The notes: a model not told the origin generated them from the sequence alone. A stretch of 33,508 nt of DNA from Kaiparowitsia implicata GSE-PSE-MK54-09C (GCA_019359435.1 JAHHHI010000019.1:1-33508); one strand, 5' to 3'; shown: positions 1 to 9,959, numbered from the stretch's first letter. Program-made: numbers and translations.

Positions 1-2
1 TA

Positions 3-113
3 ATTCGCAGTTGGGCGGTCAATTTGTTTCGCTTGCAAGGGGAAACCTCGATTACCAAAGCACAACGGCGAGTTGCTCATGACATTGATGCTCTTATCCT
101 ACTCATACAATGA
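3..113 (+). pseudogene. C-terminal end of an ISAs1-like transposase, cut by the window edge
   Basis: The frame is open from the left edge to TGA at 111-113 and gives about 36 residues beginning IRSWAVNLFRLQGETS. The pattern 'R.WA.NL.R..G..S.T.A.R...D...L..L' matches, from memory of the family, the C-terminus of ISAs1/H-repeat DDE transposases. No catalytic motif lies inside the window, so whether the gene is intact upstream cannot be judged. A hairpin follows it directly. It is recorded as a partial gene and may be a whole gene rather than a broken one. Confidence 0.5.
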
Positions 114-127
114 ATTGACCCTGGGGC

Positions 128-186
128 AAACCCCCAACAGTGGGTGTGTATACGCTGTATGCATCCGCTGTTGGGGTTTGTTTTTC
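128..186 (+). terminator. Hairpin plus T-run after the transposase end
   Basis: The arms CCCCAACAG (132-140) and CTGTTGGGG (168-176) pair over 9 bp and are flanked by AAA and TTT. The 3' arm runs straight into TTTGTTTTT. The position just after the transposase stop suits an intrinsic terminator. The loop is long at 27 nt, so strength is uncertain. Confidence 0.55.
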
Positions 187-1027
187 CCCTCCAGCGCAGT
201 CATAAACCTATACCTAAGGTTTAGTTCTCAACGTTTCATTTAATTGAATTTCTCACCTTGGGGTGATGTAAATACAGCCTAAAAAAAGGATTGTTAATAC
301 CATACCTAGAGTCAAGCCTAAGCAAGAATTTAGAAGAGATCAGAACATTTATCAACTCCATTCAAGCTAGCTTGAGAAGTTGTAGCGAGAACGTATTGAT
401 GGGGCGATCGCCCTCTTCTGTTCTCGCAGGTTTAAGGTTCTACATACGCTTTTCTTCTACCGCAGTTATGCGTTTGTCTGGGCGATCGCTCAAGCGTTTG
501 TGGCACGGACTAGCAAGTTTAGCAGCAGTCAGAACTGTTTGATAGAACGCTCGCTTTGTGCAGATTCTACAAAAATTATGCTGTTCTAACTAGCGCGCCT
601 AGATCTACAGCTCTTGGTTTATGAGACAACTGTAGGAGCAGGAGTAGGAGGAATGGATTTGTTTCAGGTAAGTGGGAAGGTTTTTACTCCCCTGTCACTA
701 GCCTAAGTAGCTAGTCTAAACGATTGGCGAGATGGGCGTTAAATGATGGGGAAGGCTATGTCCGCTTTGCAACGTTGAAATCGACTGAGGATTGTTAGAG
801 CTAGGTTTTGACCATGGGTTTGAACTGTGATCTGAGTAGTAACCTAGGCAGCTCTGCGTCAGTGATAGCGCGATTGTAAGACCAGAAATCGTACACAAAT
901 TCATGCTAGGTAAGTCGTCCCAAAAGTCTCTTTGATCGGCTTACAGAAAGCGACTCAAACAGGTTGAAATTGCCAGATTGAACGTATCAATCAAAGCTTT
1001 GTATTTTGTTTCATCAATGGAAAAGTC
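187..1027. other. Gene-poor stretch before the repeat membrane protein
   Basis: I see no convincing gene in this stretch. An 83-codon frame from a TTG at 291 is rich in residues generated by HIP1 sites (near 402 and 482) and has no family resemblance. A 17-codon frame (653-706) is preceded directly by AGGAGGA, but the spacing is too short to be convincing. Upstream signals for the 1028 gene presumably lie near its right end, but none is clear enough to call. Confidence 0.4.
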
Positions 1028-4000
1028 ATGAGCAGCTATCTTCTCTTTTCATTAACCCGACTGGGTTGGCTGGCGCAAGCGCCAACTCAGTCCCCAACGC
1101 TAAGTCCTACTGCGGATCCCGGAGTGGTTTTATTCTCAGGGCCGCAGTTTTTTATTGCGCTAGTTTCAGGTGTCTTGCTGGCATTTGCGATTCAGCTGTT
1201 GCTCACAAATTTTTCAGTGGCAGCGGGCATTTCGTTTGTCGGCACTTTGGGCAATTCGGATGACTCGTCGGATAGCAACAAGGATACCGACGGCGGCAGT
1301 ATGGGTTCGACCATTCGCAAGGTTGGCCTTGGCCTTGGCTTGTGGACGTTGATCACAGTAACGATCGCCCTTTTCCTCGCCTGCTACCTGGCGGTGCAGC
1401 TTAGCCTGCTAGCAGATTCTGGATTAGGAGCCATCGTTGGCTTGGTCATTTGGGCTGCTTACTTTTCTCTACTTGTATGGTTCAGCTCGAGCACTGTGGG
1501 GTCGCTCATCGGCTCTGTGGTCAATGCGGCAACGTCTGGGTTTCAGGCTGTGCTCGGTGCTGCCACGGCAGCGTTGGGTAGCCGTGCGGCCAAGCATCAG
1601 GCTGTATCTACGGCTGAGGCCATTGTAGAGGCGACGCGGAATCAATTGGGTTCTGCTATCGATCCACTGAGCATTCGGGAATCTATTGAAGATTATGTCG
1701 GGGGGTTGAACTTGCCCCAGTTGGATATGTCTCAGCTGCGGCGGGATTTTGAGTCGCTGCTGAATGATCCTGAATTTGTCGCCTTGGCAGACAACGATCG
1801 CTTGCACAATATTGATCGCCAAACGTTTATAGATTTGGTTAGCAGCCGCACGGATTTTTCTCGGCAAGAGGTGAACCGCGTTGCCAAACTGCTAGAAGGG
1901 GTGTGGCGGCAAACGCTCGGGCAGCGCAAGTCCCGCAATTCGATGGATGAACTGGTGAGCTATTTGCAAGCCACTCAGCCTGGGCAACTGCAAACCAAAG
2001 AGCTGAATGCCAAGCTAGATCGCCTTTTGGCAGAGCGATCGCAGCAATCAGGACAAGGCGGCTCATCGCAGGGGGGTGGATTTCCGCAGTCGCTGCAAGC
2101 TGGCATGAGCATGGCAATCAGCATGCTGCTGAGCCGCACTGACTTGTCTGACCTGAATCTCGAACAAATCCTAAATCGGCTGAAGCACGCACCCGATGAA
2201 CTGGCAAAGCAAACGAGCAAAGTGGCGGGGCAACTTCAGGGTGCTAGAGAGCCCTACAGCCCGATTCGCCAAGATGTAGAGGACTACTTACTCAATAAGC
2301 CCTCTTGGCAGATGAATCCAAAAGCAATTGATCGAGAGTTTCGGGATTTGCTCTACGATCCGTCGGCTGATCCGGGTGCGATCGCCCAACAGCTGTCGCA
2401 GATCAACCGCGCTTACTTTGCAGACGTTCTATCGTCGCGGGGGCTGTTTACTCAAGCCAAAATTAATAGACTGGCAGACTATTTCAATACCGTTCGCAAA
2501 GATGTCTTGGATAGCGCATTAACTGCGAAGGAGCTAGAAAAGTCTACGGATGTGCAGCGTCGGGTTGAGATCTATCTAACCGCCACGCCCAAAGAGCAAC
2601 TCCATGCCAGCTCAGAGCTTCCTGGATTTCGAGCCATCCTAGCGGATGAAGAAGCCAACTACGAGACTCTCAGCACGCGGCTATCGGCCTACAACCGCAC
2701 CCTGCTGCTGGCTATCTTGACGCGCCGTAACGATATGACACCGGCAGAAGCTGAGCCCATTCTGAACAACCTAGAAACAACGCGCGATCGCGTGCTGTTC
2801 GATGCAAAGTCAGTTGATGAGCAAGCTCGCCAAAAGCTGACAGAATTCGAGCAAAAGCTAGAATCCTACCTTGTGCAGACTGGCAGATCAGAGCTAAACC
2901 CTGAGGGGATCAAGCGAGATATGCAGGTGCTGCTTAACGACCCGCAGTTGGGGCTAGAAGCGATCCGCTATCGGGCGTCGCAGTTTGATCGCGATACCTT
3001 TGTGCAGTTGCTGAGTCAGCGGAATGATATTAATGCTGAAGACGCCGAGCACATTATGGATCAAGTGGAATCCAATTGGTATAGCTTCACCCATGCGCCT
3101 AGCATTGTCGCAACTGTGGTCAAAGAGCGGTATGACGAGACCCTGTCTTCACTAGCTGATTATCTGCGTCAAACCCACGTAGATGCCCTCGACCCCGATG
3201 GCATTCAGCGCGACTTGACGACACTGTTCAAAGACCCACAAGAAGGAGCGATCGCCCTTCAGCATCGGCTATCGCAAATTGACCGGGAGACCCTGGTGCA
3301 GTTGTTAAGCCAGCGGCAAGACTTGAGCGAAGAGCAAGTAAACCGCACCATTGACCAAGTGCAAACGGCGATTCAGCAAATTGTGCGGGCACCGCGCCGG
3401 TTTGCCTTGCGTACTCAACAGCAAGTGATGGACTTTGAGCACAGCGTCGAGGACTATCTGCGCAATACCGAAAAAGAGGAGCTGAACCCAGACGGCATCA
3501 AGCGTGACTTAAACCTCTTAATGCAGTCGCCTAAGCTAGGACTGCGCTCCTTGGGCGATCGCCTCTCCCACTTTGACCGGTCTACTCTAGTCGCATTGCT
3601 ATCGCAACGCGATGACATGAGCCCCGAAGATGTGGAGCGCACAGTACAGCAAATCGAAGCCACCCGTGACCAGATTTTGGCCCAGTTGCGGCAGGTTCAA
3701 TACCGGATTCAGGCCGTGGTTGACCGCATCTTTGGCCGCATTCGGGACTACCTCAACTCGCTCGATCGCCCAGAACTCAACTACGATGGCATTCGTCGAG
3801 ACGTACGGACGCTGTTTAATGACCCTCAAGCCGGGTTCGAGGCGCTTCGCCATCGGCTAAGCGAGTTCGATCGCGAGACCCTCGTCGCCATCCTCAGCTC
3901 TAGGGATGATATTTCTGAAGCCGATGTGAATCGAATTATCGATCAAGTAGAATCGGCTCGAATCAACGTCTTGCAGCGGGCTGAGCGCATTCAAACTGAA

Positions 4001-4153
4001 GCCCAGCGTCGCCTAGAAGAGGTAAAAGAGCAAACCCAACGGCAAGTCGAAGAAACGCGAAAGGCATCCGCAGCAGCTGCCTGGTGGCTGTTCCTCACAG
4101 CTCTCTCATCAGCAGCAGCCGCTGCAGGTGCAGGCGCCCTAGCCGCAGGCTAA
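1028..4153 (+). CDS. Large membrane protein with about eight tandem ~80-residue helical repeats
   Basis: The protein is 1041 residues. The N-terminus has hydrophobic segments at about residues 36-58, 98-125, 130-152 and 157-180, and the last 30 residues form another Ala-rich hydrophobic segment after an E/Q/R-rich coiled-coil-like stretch. Between them lie about seven clear and one degenerate repeats. Their consensus is 'YL...ELNPdGI+RDl..L.nDP..G...L..RLs.fDR.TLv.lLSqR.D.s...v.+i.dqvE'. The four C-terminal copies are most alike; the second copy is degraded around a Gly/Ser/Gln-rich linker. Similar proteins occur in other cyanobacteria as hypothetical membrane proteins, as far as I recall. 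The function is unknown. The topology suggests a soluble helical array anchored at both ends, perhaps a scaffold. The ATG at 1028 precedes the first hydrophobic segment; no strong ribosome binding site is seen. Confidence 0.9.
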   Translation: MSSYLLFSLTRLGWLAQAPTQSPTLSPTADPGVVLFSGPQFFIALVSGVLLAFAIQLLLTNFSVAAGISFVGTLGNSDDSSDSNKDTDGGSMGSTIRKVGLGLGLWTLITVTIALFLACYLAVQLSLLADSGLGAIVGLVIWAAYFSLLVWFSSSTVGSLIGSVVNAATSGFQAVLGAATAALGSRAAKHQAVSTAEAIVEATRNQLGSAIDPLSIRESIEDYVGGLNLPQLDMSQLRRDFESLLNDPEFVALADNDRLHNIDRQTFIDLVSSRTDFSRQEVNRVAKLLEGVWRQTLGQRKSRNSMDELVSYLQATQPGQLQTKELNAKLDRLLAERSQQSGQGGSSQGGGFPQSLQAGMSMAISMLLSRTDLSDLNLEQILNRLKHAPDELAKQTSKVAGQLQGAREPYSPIRQDVEDYLLNKPSWQMNPKAIDREFRDLLYDPSADPGAIAQQLSQINRAYFADVLSSRGLFTQAKINRLADYFNTVRKDVLDSALTAKELEKSTDVQRRVEIYLTATPKEQLHASSELPGFRAILADEEANYETLSTRLSAYNRTLLLAILTRRNDMTPAEAEPILNNLETTRDRVLFDAKSVDEQARQKLTEFEQKLESYLVQTGRSELNPEGIKRDMQVLLNDPQLGLEAIRYRASQFDRDTFVQLLSQRNDINAEDAEHIMDQVESNWYSFTHAPSIVATVVKERYDETLSSLADYLRQTHVDALDPDGIQRDLTTLFKDPQEGAIALQHRLSQIDRETLVQLLSQRQDLSEEQVNRTIDQVQTAIQQIVRAPRRFALRTQQQVMDFEHSVEDYLRNTEKEELNPDGIKRDLNLLMQSPKLGLRSLGDRLSHFDRSTLVALLSQRDDMSPEDVERTVQQIEATRDQILAQLRQVQYRIQAVVDRIFGRIRDYLNSLDRPELNYDGIRRDVRTLFNDPQAGFEALRHRLSEFDRETLVAILSSRDDISEADVNRIIDQVESARINVLQRAERIQTEAQRRLEEVKEQTQRQVEETRKASAAAAWWLFLTALSSAAAAAGAGALAAG

Positions 4154-4186
4154 GCCCTTCCTCAAGCCAGCACTTCCATAAACTAA

Positions 4187-4307
4187 CCTGAGTCGGGATA
4201 AGCTCAAACCCTCAATGTGCCGTGCGCGATGCGCACGGCACATTGAGGGTTTTGGAGGCACCGCGCGTCGCGCGGTGCCTCCAAAACCCCCTTAACCCGA
4301 ACTGACG
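4187..4307. repeat. MITE-like element enclosing two perfect hairpins
   Basis: The left end CCTGAGTCGGGATAAG (4187-4202) and right end CTTAACCCGAACTGACG (4291-4307) are imperfect inverted copies of each other. Between them sit a perfect 22-bp stem with a GAT loop (4206-4227/4231-4252) and a perfect 18-bp stem (4250-4267/4269-4286). A small palindromic mobile element or a repeat-derived terminator are both possible. A shorter element with related ends lies at 14444-14490. Confidence 0.5.
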
Positions 4308-4324
4308 TTAAACTAAACTGCCCC

Positions 4325-4372
4325 TCCTAGCAAAAGCGCTCCTTAAGTTATTAAGGAGCGCTTTTGCTAGGA
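4325..4372. terminator. Perfect 22-bp hairpin, probable lepA terminator
   Basis: The arms 4325-4346 and 4351-4372 are fully complementary around the loop GTTA. The hairpin lies about 40 bp past the lepA stop and, for the convergent plus-strand gene, beyond the two hairpins at 4206-4286. It could stop transcription from either side. It lacks a long T-run. Confidence 0.65.
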
Positions 4373-4413
4373 AAGACCATCCCGGTTGATGGCATTAAGC
4401 AACTGAACTGGGC

Positions 4414-6219
4414 TTACTGAAGCTTGAGCACTGCCATGAATGCCTCTTGGGGCACATCCACTGTCCCAATTGCCTTGAGCCGCTTCTTCCCTTTGGCTTG
4501 CTTTTGCAGCAGCTTTTTCTTTCGGCTAATGTCACCGCCATAGCACTTTGCCAGCACATCCTTCCGCAAAGCAGGAATATGCTCACTCGCCACCACACGG
4601 CTCCCGATCGACGCCTGAATAGGGATCTTAAACTGGTGGCGGGGAATCAGCTCCTTGAGCTTTTCTACCAAGGCTTTGCCCACATAGTAGGCCTTGTCGC
4701 GGTGAACGATGGTGGCAAGCGGATCTACCTTGTCGCCGTTGATCAACACATCTAGCTTGACCAAGGGATTGTCACGATAGCCGATCAGGTGATATTCCAT
4801 GCTGGCATACCCGCGCGATCGCGATTTCATCTGATCAAAAAAGTCAGTCACCACTTCCGCCAAGGGCAAGTCATACGTCAACGTGGTGCGCCCCTGCGTC
4901 AGATATTTCATATCTTTAAACACCCCGCGCCGGCTCTGGCTCAGCTCCATCAGCGAGCCTACAAACTCCTCCGGCGTGATCATGTCGACTTGCACGTAGG
5001 GCTCTTCGATCCGCTCGCGATGCTGCGGGTCGGGCAAGAGGCTGGGGTTGTCAATATAAACCACCTCGCCGTCAATTTTTGTCACCTGATAAATGACGGA
5101 GGGTGCTGTTGTAATCAGATCTAGGGTATATTCCCGCTCTAGGCGCTCTTGCACAATCTCCATGTGCAGCAGCCCCAAAAAGCCGCAGCGAAAGCCAAAG
5201 CCCATGGCGCTGGAGGTTTCTGGCTCATATCGCAGGGCCGCATCGTTGAGGCTGAGCTTTTCTAAGGCTTCGCGCAGATCTTCAAACTGGTCGGCATCGG
5301 TAGGAAACAGCCCACAAAACACCATAGGCTTGGCTTCGGTATAGCCTGGAAAGGGAACCGGCGCAGGGGCGGCGGCTAGAGTAATGGTGTCGCCCACTCG
5401 GGCATCGGCAACGGCCTTAATGGCAGCGGCTAGGTACCCCACTTCTCCCGCATGAAGCTCGTCAACCTGAATTTGGTGGGGAGATAGTACACCCAACTCG
5501 TCAATCTCGTACTCTTTGCCCGACGCCATAAAGCGGACGCGATCGCCCGTCTTTAGCCGCCCATCCATCACTCGAAAATAAACAATAACACCCCGGTAGG
5601 GATCGTAATAGCTGTCAAAAATCAGCGCCCGCAACGGCTCCTCAGTGGTGTCTTGAGGCGGCGGCACCTGGCGCACAATGGATTCTAGAATGGCGTCAAT
5701 ACCGATACCTTCTTTAGCCGATGCCTGAATCGCGTCGCTACAGTCGAGGCCAATAATTTCTTCAATCTCTCCGGCGACGCGATCTGGCTCAGCGCCAGGC
5801 AGGTCAATCTTGTTGAGCACCGGAATGATTTCTAAGTCATTTTCTAACGCGAGGTAGACATTCGCCAACGTCTGGGCTTCTACCCCTTGAGATGCATCCA
5901 CAACTAGCAGCGCGCCTTCACAGGCTGCGAGCGATCGCGACACCTCGTAAGAAAAATCGACATGCCCCGGCGTATCGATCAAATTCAGCACGTACTGTTG
6001 ACCATCTTTGGCGGTATAGTTCATCCGTGCCGCCTGAAGCTTGATGGTGATGCCGCGCTCTCGCTCCAGATCCATGTTGTCGAGGAGCTGCTGCTTCATG
6101 TTGCGATCGCTCACCGTGCCCGTCACCTGCAACAGCCGATCGGCCAGGGTTGATTTACCGTGGTCGATATGGGCAATGATAGAGAAGTTGCGAATGTTAG
6201 AAACCGAAACGTCTGTCAT
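4414..6219 (-). CDS. lepA: Elongation factor 4 (LepA), ribosome back-translocating GTPase
   Basis: The 601-residue length is normal for LepA. The N-terminus carries the G1 loop AHIDHGKST (residues 16-24), followed by the switch region with RGITIK, DTPGH (G3) and NKID (G4). The LepA-specific C-terminus is present, with [13 protein letters not shown] and a Lys-rich end. The family is a translational GTPase that binds the ribosome and promotes back-translocation or assembly under stress. The ATG at 6219 gives [20 protein letters not shown], the usual short leader before the G1 loop. It is divergent from pnp and stands as a single gene in this window. No anomaly was seen. Confidence 0.97.
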   Translation of the reverse strand: MTDVSVSNIRNFSIIAHIDHGKSTLADRLLQVTGTVSDRNMKQQLLDNMDLERERGITIKLQAARMNYTAKDGQQYVLNLIDTPGHVDFSYEVSRSLAACEGALLVVDASQGVEAQTLANVYLALENDLEIIPVLNKIDLPGAEPDRVAGEIEEIIGLDCSDAIQASAKEGIGIDAILESIVRQVPPPQDTTEEPLRALIFDSYYDPYRGVIVYFRVMDGRLKTGDRVRFMASGKEYEIDELGVLSPHQIQVDELHAGEVGYLAAAIKAVADARVGDTITLAAAPAPVPFPGYTEAKPMVFCGLFPTDADQFEDLREALEKLSLNDAALRYEPETSSAMGFGFRCGFLGLLHMEIVQERLEREYTLDLITTAPSVIYQVTKIDGEVVYIDNPSLLPDPQHRERIEEPYVQVDMITPEEFVGSLMELSQSRRGVFKDMKYLTQGRTTLTYDLPLAEVVTDFFDQMKSRSRGYASMEYHLIGYRDNPLVKLDVLINGDKVDPLATIVHRDKAYYVGKALVEKLKELIPRHQFKIPIQASIGSRVVASEHIPALRKDVLAKCYGGDISRKKKLLQKQAKGKKRLKAIGTVDVPQEAFMAVLKLQ

Positions 6220-6474
6220 ATAAGTAGGCGTTAAATAGGCGTAGGTAAGCGGTCAGGTGAGAGAAGATGAGCCGTGAATAAGCCGACTATGTAAAGGGAT
6301 ATGCGATCTGAATCGGTTTGAACCGCGGGGTTTGAATGAGATCGGTCAAGCTGAGGGTGATTGAGCGATCCCCCGTAATCACTCTACGTATTGTAATGCG
6401 TTCTAGCTCAGACCGCGTTGTAGCAGCCCTAGGCTCTCCAGTAGCCTACCCGTAAGATCCAGGCAGGCTCGTTT

Positions 6475-6666
6475 CTATGCCCAGCTCGTGAATAAAGCCA
6501 AAGTTCCATCCTCAAATTCAGCAGCGTGAACGTCAGAGCCGTAGAACTCGGTGCAGTACTGTGAGACCTGATGCCAGTCCGCAGCCCAAGATCCATCCAA
6601 GATCGCGCCATAAACATGCCAGCCTTCTGAGGGGGCATGATTCTTATGGTTTAGGATATCCGAAAT
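6475..6666 (-). CDS. Candidate small Trp-rich protein, ATT start or lost start codon
   Basis: The frame runs from just after an in-frame TAA (6667-6669) to TAG (6475-6477) and encodes 63 residues, including GWHVYGAILDGSWAADWHQ and AAEFEDGTLALF. The Trp/Tyr/Asp/Glu-rich composition looks like a folded protein rather than a chance frame. I do not recognise a family. There is no ATG, GTG or TTG near the N-terminus; the first usable codon is ATT at 6666. TTGACA at 6690-6685 followed 15 nt later by TAAATT (6669-6664) resembles a promoter and would place the transcript start inside the frame. It may be a real gene with a rare start or a gene whose start has decayed. Confidence 0.45.
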   Translation of the reverse strand: MSDILNHKNHAPSEGWHVYGAILDGSWAADWHQVSQYCTEFYGSDVHAAEFEDGTLALFTSWA

Positions 6667-6922
6667 TTAGACTTCAAATAGAGATGTCAACCGGATTGAA
6701 GTACGCTTGAGGCACACCCAGGGCGCACCTTCTCTAGGGTAATGAATTGCCGCAGATGGGAGGGCAAAACCCTTAAGGCAAAGTTGTTGCAGCCTCTATT
6801 GCTAACAGTATCAAAGCTTTAGAAACAGTTAACAATAGAAGCTACATAGTCTCACCTTTAGCTATCAGTGTTACGATTGCCACAGAAAGAAACAAGATGA
6901 AAAAATAAGGACGAACCGCTTC

Positions 6923-9073
6923 ATGCTCGAAGAAATGGATAAGTTGATATCCTTTGATGGTAGGGATATTCGACTGAAAGTTGGGCTGCTAGCACCCCAG
7001 GCAGGGGGTTCGGTGCTGGTGGAGTCCGGAAACACCTCCGTATTTGTGACGGCAACGCGCTCTACAGGCCGAGAAGGCATCGATTTCCTGCCATTGTTAG
7101 TAGATTACGAAGAGCGAATGTATGCTGCAGGGCGCATCCCCGGCGGCTTTTTGCGTCGAGAAGGACGGCCTCCCGAAAAGGCAACGCTAACTTGTCGGTT
7201 GATCGACCGACCGATGCGGCCCCTATTCCCCAGTTGGCTGCGCGATGATTTGCAGGTGGTAGCCACCACTATGTCGATGGATGAGAAAGTGCCGCCCGAT
7301 GTGCTGGCAGTCACTGGGGCATCGATCGCCACGCTCCTGGCAAAAATTCCGTTTAATGGCCCCATGGCGGCGGTGCGCGTCGGTCTGATTGGCGATGACT
7401 TTATTATTAACCCTACGTATGAAGAGATCGAACTGGGAGATCTCGACTTGGTAGTGGCCGGGTCACCCGATGGCGTGATCATGGTAGAAGCTGGGGCCAA
7501 CCAACTGCCCGAGCAAGACATGATCGAAGCGATCGATTTTGGTTATGAAGCCGTGCGCGATCTGATTCAAGCCCAGTTGGATTTGATTAAAGAGCTGGGT
7601 ATTGAGCTGGTTAAAGAAGAGCCTCCCGCCGTAGATTCTACGTTAGAAGACTTTATCACCGAGCGCTCTAAGGCTGAGATTAAGGCAATTCTGGCGCATT
7701 TTGAATATACGAAGCCCGAGCGAGATGTGGCACTGGATGCGGTAAAAGATACCGTTGCAAGTGCGATCGCCCAACTTCCTGAAGAAGATCCCGTGCGGCT
7801 GGCGTCCGAATCTAGTCCCAAAACCCTATCGAATGTATTTAAAAGCGTCACCAAAAAGCTGATGCGCCGTCAGATCGTAGAAGATGGCGTGCGAGTAGAC
7901 GGGCGTAAACTCGACGAAGTGCGTAAGATCACCTGCCGTACTGGTGTGTTGCCCTCGCGAGTGCATGGCAGTGGCCTATTTCAGCGAGAGCTAACTCAGG
8001 TGCTTTCTGTGGTAACGCTGGGCACCCCCGGCGATGCTCAGGCAATGGATGACCTGCATCCAGATGAGCAAAAGCGCTACCTGCACCATTACAACTTCCC
8101 GCCCTACTCGGTGGGTGAAACGCGACCCATGCGATCGCCCGGTCGGCGCGAAATTGGGCATGGTGCCCTGGCAGAACGTGCCCTGATTCCCGTGTTGCCG
8201 TCCAAAGAAGACTTTCCCTATGTTATCCGCGTGGTGTCAGAGGTGTTGTCCTCCAACGGCTCCACCTCTATGGGGTCGGTCTGCGGCTCAACCCTGTCAT
8301 TGATGGATGCAGGCGTGCCCATCAAAAAGCCCGTGAGCGGCGCGGCCATGGGGTTGATCAAAGAAGACGACGAAATTCGCATCTTGACTGACATTCAGGG
8401 GATCGAAGACTTCTTAGGCGACATGGACTTTAAAGTGGCAGGTACCGATACGGGTATTACCGCGCTGCAAATGGACATGAAAATCTCTGGGTTGCCCCTG
8501 TCTGTGATCGCTGACGCCATCAAACAGGCCAAATCGGCGCGGCTGCACATCTTAGAAAAGATGACCGCAACCATCGACAAGCCTCGCGAAGAGATGTCGC
8601 CCTACGCGCCACGTCTGTTGACCATTAAGATCGATCCTGACCTGATTGGCCTGATCATTGGCCCAGGTGGCAAAACCATTAAGGGCATCACTGAGCAGAC
8701 GGGTGCCAAAGTGGATATCGACGATGACGGCACGGTGACGATTTCAGCCATCGAAGGCGAGAAAGCTCAGCAGGCCCGCGGCATTATCGAAGGCATGACT
8801 CGCAAGATCAGCGCAGGCGATGTGTATGTCGGCACAGTGACGCGAATCATCCCCATTGGCGCATTTGTGGAATTTTTGCCCGGTAAAGAAGGCATGATCC
8901 ACATCTCGCAACTGGCGGACTATCGCGTGGGCAAAGTGGAAGACGAGGTGGCTCTCGGTGACGAGGTTGTGGTGAAGGTGCGTGAGGTAGACCAGCGCAA
9001 CCGCATTAATCTAACGCGTCTAGGCATTCATCCTGATGAGGCTGCTGCTGCCCGCGACGCCGCAGGGATCTAG
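6923..9073 (+). CDS. pnp: Polyribonucleotide nucleotidyltransferase (PNPase)
   Basis: The 716-residue protein has the standard PNPase order: a first RNase PH-like domain (about 10-145) with RSTGREG and RRE.R.sE-like motifs, a helical domain, a second RNase PH domain (about 330-470), a KH domain with IIGPGGK near residue 580, and an S1 domain (about 631-702) with VYVGTV and GMIHISQL. It degrades RNA 3' to 5' phosphorolytically and in cyanobacteria can also add heteropolymeric tails. The ATG at 6923 gives [17 protein letters not shown]; the internal ATG at 6935 is an alternative start. The 5' region of about 250 bp is long enough for autoregulation, though no specific structure is evident. Confidence 0.97.
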   Translation: MLEEMDKLISFDGRDIRLKVGLLAPQAGGSVLVESGNTSVFVTATRSTGREGIDFLPLLVDYEERMYAAGRIPGGFLRREGRPPEKATLTCRLIDRPMRPLFPSWLRDDLQVVATTMSMDEKVPPDVLAVTGASIATLLAKIPFNGPMAAVRVGLIGDDFIINPTYEEIELGDLDLVVAGSPDGVIMVEAGANQLPEQDMIEAIDFGYEAVRDLIQAQLDLIKELGIELVKEEPPAVDSTLEDFITERSKAEIKAILAHFEYTKPERDVALDAVKDTVASAIAQLPEEDPVRLASESSPKTLSNVFKSVTKKLMRRQIVEDGVRVDGRKLDEVRKITCRTGVLPSRVHGSGLFQRELTQVLSVVTLGTPGDAQAMDDLHPDEQKRYLHHYNFPPYSVGETRPMRSPGRREIGHGALAERALIPVLPSKEDFPYVIRVVSEVLSSNGSTSMGSVCGSTLSLMDAGVPIKKPVSGAAMGLIKEDDEIRILTDIQGIEDFLGDMDFKVAGTDTGITALQMDMKISGLPLSVIADAIKQAKSARLHILEKMTATIDKPREEMSPYAPRLLTIKIDPDLIGLIIGPGGKTIKGITEQTGAKVDIDDDGTVTISAIEGEKAQQARGIIEGMTRKISAGDVYVGTVTRIIPIGAFVEFLPGKEGMIHISQLADYRVGKVEDEVALGDEVVVKVREVDQRNRINLTRLGIHPDEAAAARDAAGI

Positions 9074-9087
9074 ACTCGCAAATGCAG

Positions 9088-9140
9088 AGAGGGTTCCTGC
9101 GCATACGTTATCGCATGCGTAGGAGCCCTCTTCAACCTTT
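9088..9140 (+). terminator. pnp terminator hairpin
   Basis: The arms AGAGGGTTCCTGCGCAT (9088-9104) and ATGCGTAGGAGCCCTCT (9115-9131) pair over 17 bp with two G-U pairs and a 10-nt loop, followed by a T-containing tail. The hairpin starts 15 bp after the pnp stop. Confidence 0.75.
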
Positions 9141-9163
9141 TCAGAACGTCAGTTCGGCAAATG

Positions 9164-9204
9164 CCTAAGACCGTGCTGCCTGCAATGCGGGCGGCACGGT
9201 TTAG
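9164..9204 (+). repeat. Dispersed hairpin repeat, copy A
   Basis: The stem-loop has the core CCGTGCTGCC...GGCGGCACGG, lies after the pnp terminator and is followed by TTTAGTATTATTT. Its sequence is shared with the hairpins at 11949-11985 and 22132-22184. This copy is imperfect, with mismatches and G-U pairs. Confidence 0.6.
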
Positions 9205-9416
9205 TATTATTTCAGCGCTATTCGGCTTATCCCCCTGAGTGCGTCATGATTCTGTAAGGGCGATCGCCACATCCCTAACCCATTCTTTACAGCCAACATT
9301 CTGTACGGCCGATATTCTGTATGCGGAAGATGTCTGGAACCGGCTTTTTGCTGTCGCCTGTTCAGCACGATTCGGCCTATCTGATGCGTGGCCTCAGGCA
9401 ATTTAGTTAGTGCGAT
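9205..9416. other. Intergenic remainder between pnp and the transposase-derived gene
   Basis: One HIP1 site lies near 9260. Several short related strings (ATTCTGTA, ATTCTGTACGGCC, ATTCTGTATGCGG near 9248-9325) repeat imperfectly. No gene or RNA is evident. Confidence 0.35.
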
Positions 9417-9959
9417 TTAGCGCGATCGCAGCACCTGCTTCCAAGCTTCATTATGTTCGAGCAGCCAGTAATGCACCAGTTGGCGTGGCGTCCAATGGAG
9501 GCGGTTGGTGGCAAAGGCAACCATGCTAGTGGGCTGTTGAGGTGCATCGCAGAGTACCAGCAGCCGTACTCGCCCCAGCCCCAGAATGGTAACGCAGCGG
9601 GTGTGGCTCCAGACGAGATGGCAGGCGATCGCCATCGCGCGATAGTCGTGCGGGGCGATCGCCTCAATATAAGCGTTCAACGTCATGCATTCAGTGGTGC
9701 ATTGGGGCACAACCGCTGAGTTTACCGACGATTGCCAATGCTGTCGTTCTACGAGCCAATCAGCATGCAGCATGCCAATCCAGTCTTGCTGAGCCTCAAT
9801 CAGATCATCCACACGGTCTGGGGATAGGGCTTGGGTGTCGAGAAGCTGAATGTTGAGTGCAGTGAGATCGGCCAGTTGAGGTAGATTGAACTGGGGCGAT
9901 CGCACGGGTGAGGGGCGATCGCCCAGTCGGGTCGATGCAGCAGCAGGGGCGACAGGCAT
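9417..9959 (-). CDS. Transposase-derived protein, C-terminal DDE-domain remnant or domesticated gene
   Basis: The protein is 180 residues. Residues about 35-70 (ALNIQLLDTQALS... DWIGMLHADW) resemble the 'D.WY......I.....DWI..LK' region of IS701/IS4-like DDE transposases. Residues about 110-175 (DYRAMAI, CVTILGLGRVRLLV, ATNRLHWTPRQLVHYWL) resemble their 'G+VRLV...TNR.DWS..+I...Y' block. The first catalytic Asp region is absent, and the frame stops where the final catalytic helix would continue, so it cannot be an active transposase. Unlike a simple wreck, it has a good ribosome binding site: AAGGAG at 9973-9968, 8 nt before the ATG. The similarity is from recalled family patterns; the role is unknown. 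Confidence 0.65.
   Translation of the reverse strand: MPVAPAAASTRLGDRPSPVRSPQFNLPQLADLTALNIQLLDTQALSPDRVDDLIEAQQDWIGMLHADWLVERQHWQSSVNSAVVPQCTTECMTLNAYIEAIAPHDYRAMAIACHLVWSHTRCVTILGLGRVRLLVLCDAPQQPTSMVAFATNRLHWTPRQLVHYWLLEHNEAWKQVLRSR

Noticed and set aside
291-542. 83-codon plus-strand frame starting at TTG
   Set aside because: HIP1-derived residue strings, no ribosome binding site and no family features.
716-904. 62-codon minus-strand frame
   Set aside because: Ser/Pro-rich chance composition in a non-coding stretch with no start context.
6429-6638. 69-codon minus-strand frame
   Set aside because: It lies in a different frame over the 63-residue Trp-rich frame, which looks much more like protein.
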